Source of the DNA: Burkholderiales bacterium
GTDB taxonomy: Bacteria; Pseudomonadota; Gammaproteobacteria; Burkholderiales; Casimicrobiaceae
Direction: 5' to 3'
DNA length: 49,393 bases
Assembly: GCA_031277215.1 (NCBI GenBank)
Contig: JAITMR010000058.1
Span: 1-49,393, forward strand
Position numbers and translations under genes: made by a program. The notes under the pieces are model-generated. The model was not told where the DNA came from, made no database searches, and saw only the letters and a program-made list of their open reading frames with translations. This document shows positions 38,835 to 48,892 of this stretch, piece after piece. How positions within the stretch are numbered: the stretch's first letter is position 1; every line of letters starts with the position of its first letter.

Positions 38835-41132
38835 ATGTCCGACGATAGCATCCGTCAAGCATCTCTCGATTACCACCGCAACCGCCCGGCCGGTAAAATC
38901 GAAATACTGTCAACCAAGCCCCTGGTAACGCAACGCGATCTGGCGTTGGCGTACACGCCGGGTGTTGCAGCGGTGTGCGACGAAATCGTCGCCAGCCCCG
39001 ATGAAGCGCGTCGGCTGACTGCGCGTGGCAATCTGATTGCAGTGATTACCAACGGGACGGCGGTGCTCGGGCTGGGCAACATCGGGCCGCTGGCGGCAAA
39101 ACCGGTGATGGAAGGCAAGGCGGTTTTGTTCAAGAAATTCGCCGGTGTCGATTGTTTCGATCTGGAAATGAACGAACCCGATCCGCAGCGAATGGCCGAG
39201 ATGGTTTGCGCCCTGGAGCCGACTTTTGGCGGGATCAATCTCGAGGACATCAAAGCGCCGGAGTGTTTTTACATCGAAGAACATTGCCGACAACGAATGA
39301 AAATTCCGGTGTTCCACGATGACCAGCATGGAACGGCGATTATTGTCGGCGCGGCGATGATCAACGGTTTGCGCGTCGCCGATAAAAAAATCGAAGACGT
39401 CAAGATCGTTTGCTCAGGAGCGGGAGCGGCAGCACTGTCGTGCTTGAAATTGCTTTTGCTGCTCGGCGCCAGACGCGAAAACATCTGGATTTCCGATATT
39501 CACGGAGTCGTTTATGAAGGCCGTGAAGTGGAAATGGATGAGCACAAAGCGCAATTCGCGCAGAAAACCGACAAGCGAACGCTGGAGGAGATTCTTCCGG
39601 GAGCCGACGTGTTTCTGGGATTGTCGGCTGGGCGGGTGCTCAAGCAAGAGTGGTTGCCGTCGATGGCGGACACCCCACTGGTGTTTGCGCTGGCCAACCC
39701 GGAGCCGGAAATTCGCCCCGAACTCGTCAAGGAAATGCGCCCCGATGCTGTGATTGCGACGGGACGTTCGGATTACCCGAACCAGGTCAACAACGTTTTG
39801 TGTTTCCCGTTCATCTTCCGTGGTGCGCTTGATGTCGGCGCAACCCAGATCAACGACGCGATGAAAATCGCCTGCATACATGCCATCGCCGATCTGGCGA
39901 TGGAGGAACACTCCGAAGTCGTCGCAGAAGCGTACAACACCAACAACCTGCATTTCGGCGCGGAATATTTGATTCCGAAGCCGTTTGACCCAAGGCTGAT
40001 TCTGAAAATTGCGCCAGCGGTTGCGAAGGCAGCCATGGATTCGGGCGTAGCGATGCAGCCGATTGAAGATTTCGAAGCGTACCACCAACAACTTCGGCAA
40101 TTTGTTTATCACTCCGGTTTTCTTATGAAGCCGGTGTTCCGGGCTGCCAAAGCGGCGGCCAAGCGCATCGTGTTAGCTGAAGGCGAAGACACGCGGATGT
40201 TGCGTGCAGTGCAGATTTTGCGCGATGAAAAACTCGCCGAGCTGACGCTGATCGGTCGTCCGCAAGTGATCGAACAGCAGATCAAGCAGCTCAGATTGCG
40301 TATCAAACCCGGGCGCGATTTCGAAATTATCAACCCCGAAAATTACGACCGTTATCATGAATACTGGACAGAGTATTACGAGCTGACGCAACGCAAAGGC
40401 GTCACGGCCGAATACGCCAAGCTGGAAGCGCGGCGGCGTCCGACGTTGATCGGTGCAATGGCCGTTCGTCGCGGTGAAGCGGACGGAATGGTCTGTGGAC
40501 TGGTAACCACATATGGGCTGAATTTGTATTACATCGACCAGATTATCGGCCAGGGTTCGGGCGTCAAGTGTTACGCAGCGATGAACGGATTGATATTGCC
40601 AGGCCAGACCTTATTCATCACCGACACCTATATCAACCCCGACCCGACGTCGGAACAGCTGGCGGAAATTACCGTGATGGCGGCACGCGAAATGCGGCGT
40701 TTTGGGTTGGAGCCGAAAGTGGCGCTGTTGTCGCATTCGAGTTTTGGCACCAGCGATTTCCCGTCCGCGAAGAAAATGCGCGGCATCTTGCCGCTGATTC
40801 AGGCGCTCGACCCGTCACTGGAAGTCGAAGGAGAAATTCAGGGGGATTCGGCGCTCAGTGAAATGGTGCGGAAATCCGTATTCCCCAACGCCAAGCTGAC
40901 CGGCTCGGCCAATCTTCTGGTGATGCCGTCACTCGACGCGGCCAACATCGCGTTCAACCTACTCAAAATTACCGGCAGCAACAACGTGACCATCGGGCCG
41001 ATTCTTCTCGGTGCCAACGCGCCGATACATATTCTGACGCCCTCGGCAACGGTGCGGCGGATTATCAACATGGCGGCGCTGGCGGCGGCGGCGGCAAAAC
41101 TCGATGTAAAAAGCGGCGTAGAGAAAATTTAG
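38835..41132 (+). CDS. maeB: NADP-dependent malic enzyme (MaeB type)
   Basis: MaeB decarboxylates malate to pyruvate with NADP. The 765-residue protein has an N-terminal malic domain ([16 protein letters not shown], about 37-52), the NAD(P)-binding part ([15 protein letters not shown]), and from about residue 430 a C-terminal phosphotransacetylase-like regulatory domain ([25 protein letters not shown]), which in MaeB senses acetyl-CoA. ATG 38832, one codon earlier, is equally possible. With korAB on the other side of the gap it suits a locus of central carbon and redox enzymes, but no shared regulation is visible. Confidence 0.95.
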   Translation: MSDDSIRQASLDYHRNRPAGKIEILSTKPLVTQRDLALAYTPGVAAVCDEIVASPDEARRLTARGNLIAVITNGTAVLGLGNIGPLAAKPVMEGKAVLFKKFAGVDCFDLEMNEPDPQRMAEMVCALEPTFGGINLEDIKAPECFYIEEHCRQRMKIPVFHDDQHGTAIIVGAAMINGLRVADKKIEDVKIVCSGAGAAALSCLKLLLLLGARRENIWISDIHGVVYEGREVEMDEHKAQFAQKTDKRTLEEILPGADVFLGLSAGRVLKQEWLPSMADTPLVFALANPEPEIRPELVKEMRPDAVIATGRSDYPNQVNNVLCFPFIFRGALDVGATQINDAMKIACIHAIADLAMEEHSEVVAEAYNTNNLHFGAEYLIPKPFDPRLILKIAPAVAKAAMDSGVAMQPIEDFEAYHQQLRQFVYHSGFLMKPVFRAAKAAAKRIVLAEGEDTRMLRAVQILRDEKLAELTLIGRPQVIEQQIKQLRLRIKPGRDFEIINPENYDRYHEYWTEYYELTQRKGVTAEYAKLEARRRPTLIGAMAVRRGEADGMVCGLVTTYGLNLYYIDQIIGQGSGVKCYAAMNGLILPGQTLFITDTYINPDPTSEQLAEITVMAAREMRRFGLEPKVALLSHSSFGTSDFPSAKKMRGILPLIQALDPSLEVEGEIQGDSALSEMVRKSVFPNAKLTGSANLLVMPSLDAANIAFNLLKITGSNNVTIGPILLGANAPIHILTPSATVRRIINMAALAAAAAKLDVKSGVEKI

Positions 41133-41168
41133 AGGTCAGCAGAAACAAGTTGAGATAGGGGTATTACC

Positions 41169-42059
41169 ATGGTTTCTTTTGCGGTTTATTTGTTTGCCGG
41201 TGTGGCCGTGCTGATGGTGGTATTGACGCTGGCGTGGATCGGGCCAAGATTATTTTCGGCGCCGGGGGTTCGCGCCGGCCTGGATCGTGAAACCACCAAT
41301 CTCGAAATCTATCGGGACGAGTTGGCGCAACTGGCGCTCGATTATCAGTGCGGGCGGATTTCGACCAAAGCACTGGAAGAAGCACGCGCCGAGTTGAGCC
41401 GCCGCTTGCTGGACGATACCAGTGATTGCGAAACAAATACAAACCGGATGTGCGTGCCGACACGCGCTGTCGGCGTTTCCGTGATGTTGTTGGTGCCGTT
41501 GCTGGCGGGCGGGTTGTATCTGAATGTTGGCAGCGTCGGCGCTTTGCACGCCGTTGCCGATAGCGCACAGACAGAGCAGAATTTTTATCAACAACTGCAA
41601 GAACATCTGAAACGCAATCCGACCGATGCGCGTGCTTGGATCATCCTGGGACGCCATGAGATGAGTTTGAACCGTTTTCAGGAAGCGACAAAAGCATTCG
41701 AATCGGGAATAGAAGCATCGCCGAAAGTGGCGAACGACGCGACGGTATTGTGCGAACTGGCCGAAGCAATCGGAATGGCGCAAGGCAGCGTGCTCAGGGG
41801 ACGCCCCCGCGAATTGATCGAAAAGGCGCTGACCTTGGCGCCCGACAACGCGCTGGCGCTTGAATTGGCGGGCGGCGCAGCATACGAGGCGCAGGAGTAC
41901 GACGCTGCCGCAATGTACTGGAACACATTGCTTCCCCAGATTCCAGAGAATTCGCAGGCGCATCAACAACTCCGTTTCGCCATCGCCCGCGTTGAAGCGG
42001 AAGCCATGATGGCGCAACAACAAGAAGAGCATTTGGCGCTGCCGGTAACGATGCCGTAA
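41169..42059 (+). CDS. ccmI: CcmI-like cytochrome c biogenesis TPR protein
   Basis: A 296-residue membrane protein with the CcmI layout: an N-terminal membrane helix (about 3-25), a short loop with the family pattern NLEIYRDELAQLALDYQCGRIS, a second membrane helix (about 96-118), then TPR repeats in the periplasm (about 135-280, for example DARAWIILGRHEMSLNRFQEA). CcmI presents apocytochrome c to the heme ligation complex. No other ccm gene is nearby, so this is an orphan copy and could be a general TPR protein that kept the fold. Confidence 0.8.
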   Translation: MVSFAVYLFAGVAVLMVVLTLAWIGPRLFSAPGVRAGLDRETTNLEIYRDELAQLALDYQCGRISTKALEEARAELSRRLLDDTSDCETNTNRMCVPTRAVGVSVMLLVPLLAGGLYLNVGSVGALHAVADSAQTEQNFYQQLQEHLKRNPTDARAWIILGRHEMSLNRFQEATKAFESGIEASPKVANDATVLCELAEAIGMAQGSVLRGRPRELIEKALTLAPDNALALELAGGAAYEAQEYDAAAMYWNTLLPQIPENSQAHQQLRFAIARVEAEAMMAQQQEEHLALPVTMP

Positions 42060-42198
42060 TGAGGTGCCGAAACAAGCCCCGCCCGCCCCCGACCAAAAAC
42101 ATTTCGGGAGCAAACTCTTCGGCAGCCCCCTTTCAAAAGGGGCAAGACGGGGGCGAGAAACCTCGCCTGTTCATGCGGTCTGACACTCAAGGGAAGCG
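42060..42198. repeat. CCCCTTT/AAAGGGG hairpin repeat
   Basis: CCCCTTT (42127-42133) and AAAGGGG (42136-42142) form a seven-pair hairpin, flanked by GCAGC and GGGGGCG motifs that recur with the copy at 46436-46459. An AAGGGAAG ribosome site at the right end belongs to the next gene. Confidence 0.65.
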
Positions 42199-43644
42199 AT
42201 GATGGACGAGATAAAAACGGCGGGGACAACAAACAATGAAGCAGTGGATGATGTAATCGTTATCGGCGCCGGGGTTTCCGGGCTGGTGACGGCGTTCCGG
42301 CTGGCCGAAAAAGGCTGCCGCGTTCGTGTGCTGGAAGCGGCGCCACGCGCCGGTGGCGTTATTGCTTCCGGGCGCATTGACGGAATGTTGTGGGAGTCGG
42401 GGCCGAACAGCGGAATGGATACAACGCCGCTAATTAACGACTTGCTTGACGCGCTGGGAATTCGTGAACAACGCGCCGACGCACGCAAAATCGCCGACCG
42501 CCGTTTTATCGTGCGCGGCGGACAACTGATTCCGTTGCCGATGTCGGGGCCAGCTTTTTTTTCGACGCCGCTGTTTTCGACCGGAACAAAACTCGGATTA
42601 CTGCGCGAACCGTTTATCGCGCGTTCATCGCCGGAGATCGATGAAAGTGTTGCCGCGTTTGTGCGGCGGCGGCTTGGGACAGAATTTCTCGACTATGCGA
42701 TTCAACCGTTTGTCTCCGGCATCTTCGCGGGCGATCCGGAACAACTGTCGGTGCAGGCGGCGTTTCCGAAACTGTTTGCGCTCGAACAGCGTTACGGCGG
42801 AATGATTCGCGGAATGATTTTCGGCGCTCGTGAGCGCAAGCGGCAACGCGAGAAATCGAAAAACAACGCCAAAAGTTTTTCGTTCAACAACGGCATGCAA
42901 ACGCTGACCGACACGCTGGCGCACAGCATTGTCGCTGCGAACGGCATTATTGAAACAGGCATCCGGATAACATCTATCGCCAACAATGTTGAAGGCCGTT
43001 GGGAAGTGCGAGGCGGCGAGGGGAAGATTTACCGCGCCCATAGCGTGGTGCTTTCCACGCCCGCTGACGCGGCGGCGACGCTGCTGGCGTCGTTGAAAGC
43101 GCCGTGGGCCGACGATGCCGCGCAAGCGTTGCGCGATATTCCCTATGCGCCGCTGTCAATAGTGATCAGCGGTTGGCGGCGTGAAGCCGTAACGCATCCG
43201 CTGGACGGTTTTGGCTTTCTTGTGCCGAGCAGGGAAAACGCACACATTCTGGGCGCGTTGTTTTCGAGCAGCATGTTCGAGCATCGTGCCGACGAGAAGC
43301 ATGCAGTGCTAACCACGATGATCGGCGGGATGCTCCAGCCCGAATTACCGAAACGCGACGACAACGCTTTGCAAGAAATGGTCGAGCGCGATCTAACGTC
43401 GTTGGTCGGCATACGCGAAAAGCCGTTGTGGACGAAGATCAGCCGCCATCAGCGGGCGATTCCGCAATACACTTTCGGACATCTCAAACGAGTGCATCGT
43501 GTTGACGCTGTTCGTTCGCATGCGCCGGGGCTTTTCTTCTGCGCCAACTGGCGCGGCGGCATTTCGCTCGGCGACTGCATCAAGAACGGCCACCTGACCG
43601 CCGACGAAGTCGGTGCCTTTGTTACCTCACACCGAACACCGTAA
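42199..43644 (+). CDS. hemY: Protoporphyrinogen oxidase (oxygen-dependent, HemY type)
   Basis: The 481-residue FAD protein oxidises protoporphyrinogen IX to protoporphyrin IX in heme synthesis. It has the FAD motif VIVIGAGVSGLVTAFRLAEKG (split by line: GAGVSGL at about 23-29), the amine-oxidase-type VLEAAPRAGGVI segment, and a C-terminal LFFCANWRGGISLGDC FAD-contact region that is characteristic of this family. Start ATG 42199 or 42202. It is a late heme gene, with hemE 21 kb upstream. The symbol hemG or pgoX is also used. Confidence 0.9.
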   Translation: MMDEIKTAGTTNNEAVDDVIVIGAGVSGLVTAFRLAEKGCRVRVLEAAPRAGGVIASGRIDGMLWESGPNSGMDTTPLINDLLDALGIREQRADARKIADRRFIVRGGQLIPLPMSGPAFFSTPLFSTGTKLGLLREPFIARSSPEIDESVAAFVRRRLGTEFLDYAIQPFVSGIFAGDPEQLSVQAAFPKLFALEQRYGGMIRGMIFGARERKRQREKSKNNAKSFSFNNGMQTLTDTLAHSIVAANGIIETGIRITSIANNVEGRWEVRGGEGKIYRAHSVVLSTPADAAATLLASLKAPWADDAAQALRDIPYAPLSIVISGWRREAVTHPLDGFGFLVPSRENAHILGALFSSSMFEHRADEKHAVLTTMIGGMLQPELPKRDDNALQEMVERDLTSLVGIREKPLWTKISRHQRAIPQYTFGHLKRVHRVDAVRSHAPGLFFCANWRGGISLGDCIKNGHLTADEVGAFVTSHRTP

Positions 43645-43719
43645 TACCCGCTGATCGGGTTTTATATTCCTTACGTTCCTGTACTTGGCAAGCGTCCCGT
43701 CTTGTTGTAGTGTGCGCGA

Positions 43720-45171
43720 ATGGAAACAGGACATTGCGGTCAATTACAGCGAGGGTTGAAAAATCGGCACATCCAACTGATTGCGCTGGGCGGCGCAATC
43801 GGCACCGGCTTGTTCCTCGGATCAGCGGGCGTGATGAAGATCGCTGGCCCTTCGATGGTGCTGGGTTATGCAATCGGCGGGATGATCGCCTTTTTGATCA
43901 TGCGTCAGTTGGGCGAAATGATTGTGCATGAACCGGTCGCCGGATCGTTCAGCCACTTTGCGTACAAATACTGGGGCGACTTTGCCGGTTTCTTTTCCGG
44001 TTGGAATTATTGGGCGCTCTATGTTCTGGTGAGCATGGCCGAGTTGACGGCAGTTGCCATCTATGTGCAATTCTGGTGGCCGGAAATTCCAACCTGGGTT
44101 TCAGTCGCAGTGTTCTTCCTGTTGATCAACGCCATCAACCTTGCCAACGTGCGCTTGTACGGCGAAATAGAATTCTGGTTTGCGATCATTAAAGTAGCTG
44201 CGGTGATCGGCATGATTTTACTCGGCGGTTATTTGTTGTTGACCAACACCGGCGGTGAACAGGCAAGCGTCAGCAATTTATGGGCGCACGGAGGCTTCTT
44301 TCCGATGGGGTTTGCTGGCATGTTGATGGCGATGGCCGTAATCATGTTTTCATTCGGAGGGTTGGAACTCGTCGGTATCGCAGCGGCGGAAGCCAGCGAA
44401 CCGTCGAAAACCATTCCGCGTGCGATCAACCAAGTGCTCTACCGAATCCTGATTTTTTACATCGGTGCGTTGACTGTTTTGCTGGCGCTGTATCCGTGGA
44501 ACACGCTGGTCGAAATCATCAGCCAAGGCGGACACGATTACAGCAATAGCCCGTTTGTGCTGATTTTTTCGCAACTCGGAATTCCGAGCGCCGCGCACAT
44601 TCTGAATATCGTAATCCTGACAGCGGCGTTGTCGGTGTACAACAGTTGCGTTTACTGCAACAGCCGAATGCTCTACGGTTTGGCGCTTCAGGGCAACGGC
44701 CCGAAAGCGTTGATGAAAGTAGACCGTCGCGGCGTGCCGATTGTGGCGCTGTTCTTGTCGTCGTCGGCGACACTCATCTGCGTCGCCGTCAACTATCTGG
44801 TTCCGAAAGAAGCGATGCTCATCTTGATGTCTCTGGTCGTTGCGGCGCTGGTCATCAACTGGGCGATGATCAGTTTGGCGCATCTTAAATTCCGCGCCGC
44901 TCAGGAGCGCGCCGGTGTTGTTACCACATTCAAAGCGTTCTGGTATCCGTTCGGCAATTATCTGTGCGTTGCTTTCGTCGTCTTCATTCTGGTCATCATC
45001 ATGTTGATGCCGGGCGTGGAGCCGTACCAAAAAATCGCCGCCGGAGAAGTAGGAACAGGATTTCTGATGCTGGTTCAAAATATCAGTATGTCCGTTATCG
45101 CAATTCCGTTCTGGGTGTTGCTTTTGTGGATCGGCTTTCAGCTCAAGCGGAAGCCGACGCAGCAAACATAA
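43720..45171 (+). CDS. Amino-acid permease (APC superfamily, AAT type)
   Basis: A 483-residue inner-membrane proton symporter with about 12 membrane helices. The N-terminal RHIQLIALGGAIGTGLFLGS is the substrate-site signature of the AAT family (AroP, ProY, CycA, AnsP). FSFGGLELVGIAAAEASEPSKTIP is a second conserved block in the sixth helix region. Which amino acid it carries cannot be told from motifs. It is followed 18 bases later by a glycosyltransferase gene on the same strand. Confidence 0.93.
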   Translation: METGHCGQLQRGLKNRHIQLIALGGAIGTGLFLGSAGVMKIAGPSMVLGYAIGGMIAFLIMRQLGEMIVHEPVAGSFSHFAYKYWGDFAGFFSGWNYWALYVLVSMAELTAVAIYVQFWWPEIPTWVSVAVFFLLINAINLANVRLYGEIEFWFAIIKVAAVIGMILLGGYLLLTNTGGEQASVSNLWAHGGFFPMGFAGMLMAMAVIMFSFGGLELVGIAAAEASEPSKTIPRAINQVLYRILIFYIGALTVLLALYPWNTLVEIISQGGHDYSNSPFVLIFSQLGIPSAAHILNIVILTAALSVYNSCVYCNSRMLYGLALQGNGPKALMKVDRRGVPIVALFLSSSATLICVAVNYLVPKEAMLILMSLVVAALVINWAMISLAHLKFRAAQERAGVVTTFKAFWYPFGNYLCVAFVVFILVIIMLMPGVEPYQKIAAGEVGTGFLMLVQNISMSVIAIPFWVLLLWIGFQLKRKPTQQT

Positions 45172-45189
45172 AGAGAAGCCGCAACCGTC

Positions 45190-46275
45190 ATGCCTGCCGA
45201 AAGCCCGTTCATACCGCAGCGCGTATTGATCACCAAGTTTCGCCATCACGGCGACGTGCTGCTCACAACGCCGCTAATTCGTGCGCTACACCACTACTAC
45301 CCCGGCGTCGAAGTGGACGCGCTGATTTACCGCGAAACTGAAGACATGTTGCGCCATAACCAGCAAGTGACGCATTGCTGGACAATTGATCGGAACTGGA
45401 AAAAAGAAGGCGTGCGAGCGCAAATCAAGCATGAATGGCGGTTGTGGCGAGAGTTGAAAGCGCGACGTTACGACCTGTTGATCCATCTGACCGAAACTTG
45501 GCGCGGCGCAGCTTTGGCGCACGGTCTAGGCGTGACGCGCAGCATCGCCTTCGGCTATCCGCGCCGCAATAATATATTTTGGCGACATGTTTTCACCGAT
45601 CTGGTGCCGCTGCCGGAGAGTCCGTGCCATAACGTTGCATTGCAACTGTCGGCGTTGACCGCGTTGGGGCTGGCGCCGAATGCCGAAGACTTCCCGTTGT
45701 CGCTGTCCGTCGATGAAAAAGCGCACGCGAATTTTCTTGCCGCTTTACGGCGCGCCGGCTGGCAAAGGGAGCCTTATCTGCTGATTCACCCGGGAGCGCG
45801 CTGGTTTTTCAAATGTTGGGAAGACGCTTCCTTTGCAACCCTGATCGACGCCTTGGTTGCGCACGGACATACAATCGTGTTGACGGGAGCGCCGGACGCA
45901 CGTGAAAGGGCGATGGCCGCCAACATTCTGGAACGTCTCAAGAACAAAGCGCGAGTGTATTCATTGGTCGGGCAATTATCGCTTGCCGAACTGGCGGCGG
46001 CAATCGGTGGAGCGCAATTTTTCATCGGCGTCGATTCGGTGCCGATGCACATGGCGGCGGCACTGCAAATCCCGGGCGTGGCGCTGTTCGGGCCGAGCAA
46101 AGTACACGAATGGTTGCCCTGGCAAGCGCCAATCACCGTTCTGAAAGCCGCCGACTGGACGACATTGCCGCATCCCGACAGTATCGACACCGCAACGACG
46201 ACACGTTATCTGGCGGCGATTCCGGTAGAGGCCGTTTGGGAAGCGGTGCTGGCGCGGATGGATTTAACCGCATAA
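45190..46275 (+). CDS. Heptosyltransferase-like glycosyltransferase (GT9)
   Basis: The 361-residue protein is a GT9 family member resembling LPS heptosyltransferase III (RfaQ/WaaQ). It has the N-terminal RVLITKFRHHGDVLLTTPLIRAL segment, the LLIHPGARWFFKCW nucleotide-sugar region, and FIGVDSVPMHMAAALQIPGVALFGPS with the family D/H motif. It would add heptose to the LPS core at the inner membrane. No other LPS genes lie nearby. Start ATG 45190. Confidence 0.9.
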   Translation: MPAESPFIPQRVLITKFRHHGDVLLTTPLIRALHHYYPGVEVDALIYRETEDMLRHNQQVTHCWTIDRNWKKEGVRAQIKHEWRLWRELKARRYDLLIHLTETWRGAALAHGLGVTRSIAFGYPRRNNIFWRHVFTDLVPLPESPCHNVALQLSALTALGLAPNAEDFPLSLSVDEKAHANFLAALRRAGWQREPYLLIHPGARWFFKCWEDASFATLIDALVAHGHTIVLTGAPDARERAMAANILERLKNKARVYSLVGQLSLAELAAAIGGAQFFIGVDSVPMHMAAALQIPGVALFGPSKVHEWLPWQAPITVLKAADWTTLPHPDSIDTATTTRYLAAIPVEAVWEAVLARMDLTA

Positions 46276-46546
46276 CGCACAAAAATCGGCCTCATTGCGA
46301 GGAGCGAAAACGACAAAGCAACCCTTGCGTCTGTCTGGATTGCCTTGTTGCTCCGCGTTTTGCGCTTTGCTCCTTCCCCTTGTATCTTTGACTGAGCAGT
46401 GGTTGACTACCCTTACTTGAGAAAAAGGAGGTCTGGCCTTCCCCTTTCAAGGGGAAGGCAGGGATGGGGTTTTAGGCGCCATAGGAATCCTCTGCCTTTA
46501 GGCAGAAGATGATGTCACGACTGTGCATGACCAGATCAAAAAAGCT
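46276..46546. repeat. Intergenic region with CATTGCGAG element and CCCCTT hairpin
   Basis: A CATTGCGAGGAGCG element with an inverted partner (TTGTTGCTCCGCG) occupies about 46292-46360. GCCTTCCCCTT (46436-46446) and AAGGGGAAGGC (46449-46459) form an 11-pair perfect hairpin. No gene is present; the convergent heptosyltransferase and ferredoxin genes end on each side. Confidence 0.65.
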
Positions 46547-47355
<809 letters not shown>

Positions 47356-47402
47356 CACGGTGGAAGAAGCATTGCACGGCATTTCAAAAGCCTCTCAAAA
47401 AC

Positions 47403-47993
47403 TCAAACGCGACAGAATAAATGAAAATACACCTGTCCGGCGCGTCCCTGACGGGATAATTCAAAAAAAGTTGATGGTATCACCGGATGACCGGCTTCGG
47501 CATACAGCCAACCGCCCGGTTTGAGCCGCGCAGCGCATGCCTCAAACAACTGAGGCCAGGGATCGTCATCAAACGGTGGGTCAAGAAAAATCACGTCAAA
47601 AACCCGCGTCTCCTGCCGCAACGCCGCAACCGCCTCAGCGCAGCGAACCTCCAACCGCCCCTCTTCGCCCAGCAATGCCGCCGTTTGCCCCAACGCCTGC
47701 ACCAGAGGCTTTTGCGTATCCCACGCCACGCACCATCGGGCGCCGCGTGACAACGCTTCCAGTGACAACACACCGGTTCCGGCATACGGCTCCAGCGTCG
47801 TCATCCCGGTCAAATCCTGCCCCAACCAATTGAACAATGTTTCGCGCACCCGATCCGGCGTTGGCCGCACCCCCGGCAACGCCGGAAAACGGATCACCCG
47901 GCTGCGGTGACACCCGCCGATAATCCGCAGCGAAGACAGCGGCTGCCCGGAGCCGGAGCGTGTCGTCTTGTTCACTTTGTTTTTGTTACTCAT
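47403..47993 (-). CDS. rsmD: 16S rRNA (guanine(966)-N(2))-methyltransferase RsmD
   Basis: RsmD methylates G966 of 16S rRNA. The 196-residue protein has the early LRIIGGCHRSRVI and GVRPTPDRVRETLFNWL segments, the SAM motif LEPYAGTGVLSLEA (about 67-80), and the catalytic DPPF (138-141). The N-terminal dozen residues are basic and variable. It heads rsmD-coaD-ferredoxin and is divergent from ftsY, the usual betaproteobacterial order, but a toxin-antitoxin module has been placed between rsmD and ftsY. Confidence 0.94.
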   Translation of the reverse strand: MSNKNKVNKTTRSGSGQPLSSLRIIGGCHRSRVIRFPALPGVRPTPDRVRETLFNWLGQDLTGMTTLEPYAGTGVLSLEALSRGARWCVAWDTQKPLVQALGQTAALLGEEGRLEVRCAEAVAALRQETRVFDVIFLDPPFDDDPWPQLFEACAARLKPGGWLYAEAGHPVIPSTFFELSRQGRAGQVYFHLFCRV

Positions 47994-48082
47994 TGCGCTT
48001 GAAATCCAACTTGATGCGCTCCCACTTGCGGGAGGAGGCTTTTCGGCTCACGCGAAGGCGCGAAGCACTTGATCCCTGGCGC
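47994..48082. repeat. Short repeat-bearing gap
   Basis: A diverged CACTTGCGGGAGG element (about 48024) and a CTCACGCGAAGGCGCG octad copy (about 48048-48063) lie between the toxin stop and the rsmD start. Confidence 0.5.
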
Positions 48083-48394
48083 CTACACAATGCCAGGGAT
48101 GTTGCGCCTGCTGTACACAAAACGCCGAACCTCCATCACATTCTCGATAACCACATAAAACACGACGAAATTTCTGATCTTGATCCGGTAATACGGTTGT
48201 TTGCGATCCCGAATCGAACGGTATGGCGCAAACCCGAGAGGATTTGCAAGCCGCTTCAAAATAGCGCGTTCTGTATCCTCAACAAGACGCGGAGCCGCCT
48301 TGGGATTTCTGAGGTTCAGCGCAATGTGGTTTCTTGCCTCCGTCAAATCCTGCTCAAACAAAGGAAGATAGCGAAGCGTATACCGTTTATCCAT
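48083..48394 (-). CDS. RelE/ParE family toxin
   Basis: A 103-residue small basic protein typical of the RelE/ParE superfamily: YTLRYLPLFEQDLTEARNHIA at the N-terminus, a central NPLGFAPYRSIRD, and the C-terminal YYRIKIRNFVVFYVV and EVRRFVYSRRN strands. Its start overlaps the antitoxin stop by eight bases, so the two are translationally coupled. Whether it cuts mRNA or inhibits gyrase cannot be told by reading. Confidence 0.9.
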   Translation of the reverse strand: MDKRYTLRYLPLFEQDLTEARNHIALNLRNPKAAPRLVEDTERAILKRLANPLGFAPYRSIRDRKQPYYRIKIRNFVVFYVVIENVMEVRRFVYSRRNIPGIV

Positions 48395-48644
48395 TCAGGT
48401 CTTCTTTGAGGCGGGAAAAAACAGCCTCGTGTGCATGGCGTTCGTCAGAAACCGCTGCTGCATGGTCAGCCTCATCCAGTTTGAGTTCCAGATCGTCCGT
48501 AAGCACTGCGTATTTTTCAAGGCTCATGACAACCATCGCGCCATAACCGTTTTTCGTCAGATAAACAGGCTCCCCGCCTTTGATCATGCGCTCAATTTCG
48601 GGGAATTTATTCCGAAGGTCGGATACCGGTCTGATTTGCATCAT
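48387..48644 (-). CDS. Phd/YefM family antitoxin
   Basis: An 85-residue antitoxin: the Phd/YefM N-terminal DNA-binding domain reads IRPVSDLRNKFPEIERMIKGGEPVYLTKNGYG (split here for length: SDLRNKFPEIE, then VYLTKNGYG), and the C-terminal helical tail (LELKLDEADHAAAVSDE) should bind the toxin. ATG 48644 has AGG eight bases upstream; GTG 48653 is an in-frame alternative. The protein should repress its own operon. Confidence 0.9.
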   Translation of the reverse strand: MMQIRPVSDLRNKFPEIERMIKGGEPVYLTKNGYGAMVVMSLEKYAVLTDDLELKLDEADHAAAVSDERHAHEAVFSRLKEDLNG

Positions 48645-48653
48645 CTGATTCAC

Positions 48654-48892
48654 CTCGTGCTTTATTATGTCCGGATTTTATCAAAATATTATCACCGGTG
48701 TGCAGCGCATAGCATAGGCGATGGGAGTGCGCATGAGTTTCAAACCCGCGCCTCCGCGCCTCCGCGTGAGTCAATCTGATACCTGATTCCTGGCCTCTGG
48801 TTCCTGATGCGCGGCTCTTCCGCCCTGCGCCCGATTCCTGATAGCAGGTACAATGCCAAGTTCTGATTCATTCTGCGATCACACCCGTTTTC
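48654..48892. repeat. Compound repeat and upstream region of ftsY
   Basis: It contains a dispersed copy of the 24.7-kb compound repeat: CCTCCGCG octads (48750-48767), five heptads (48776-48810), GCGGCTCTTCCGCC, and two more heptads (48831-48844). The antitoxin promoter and the ftsY promoter should also lie here. The ftsY start follows 48 bases after the last heptad. Confidence 0.8.
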
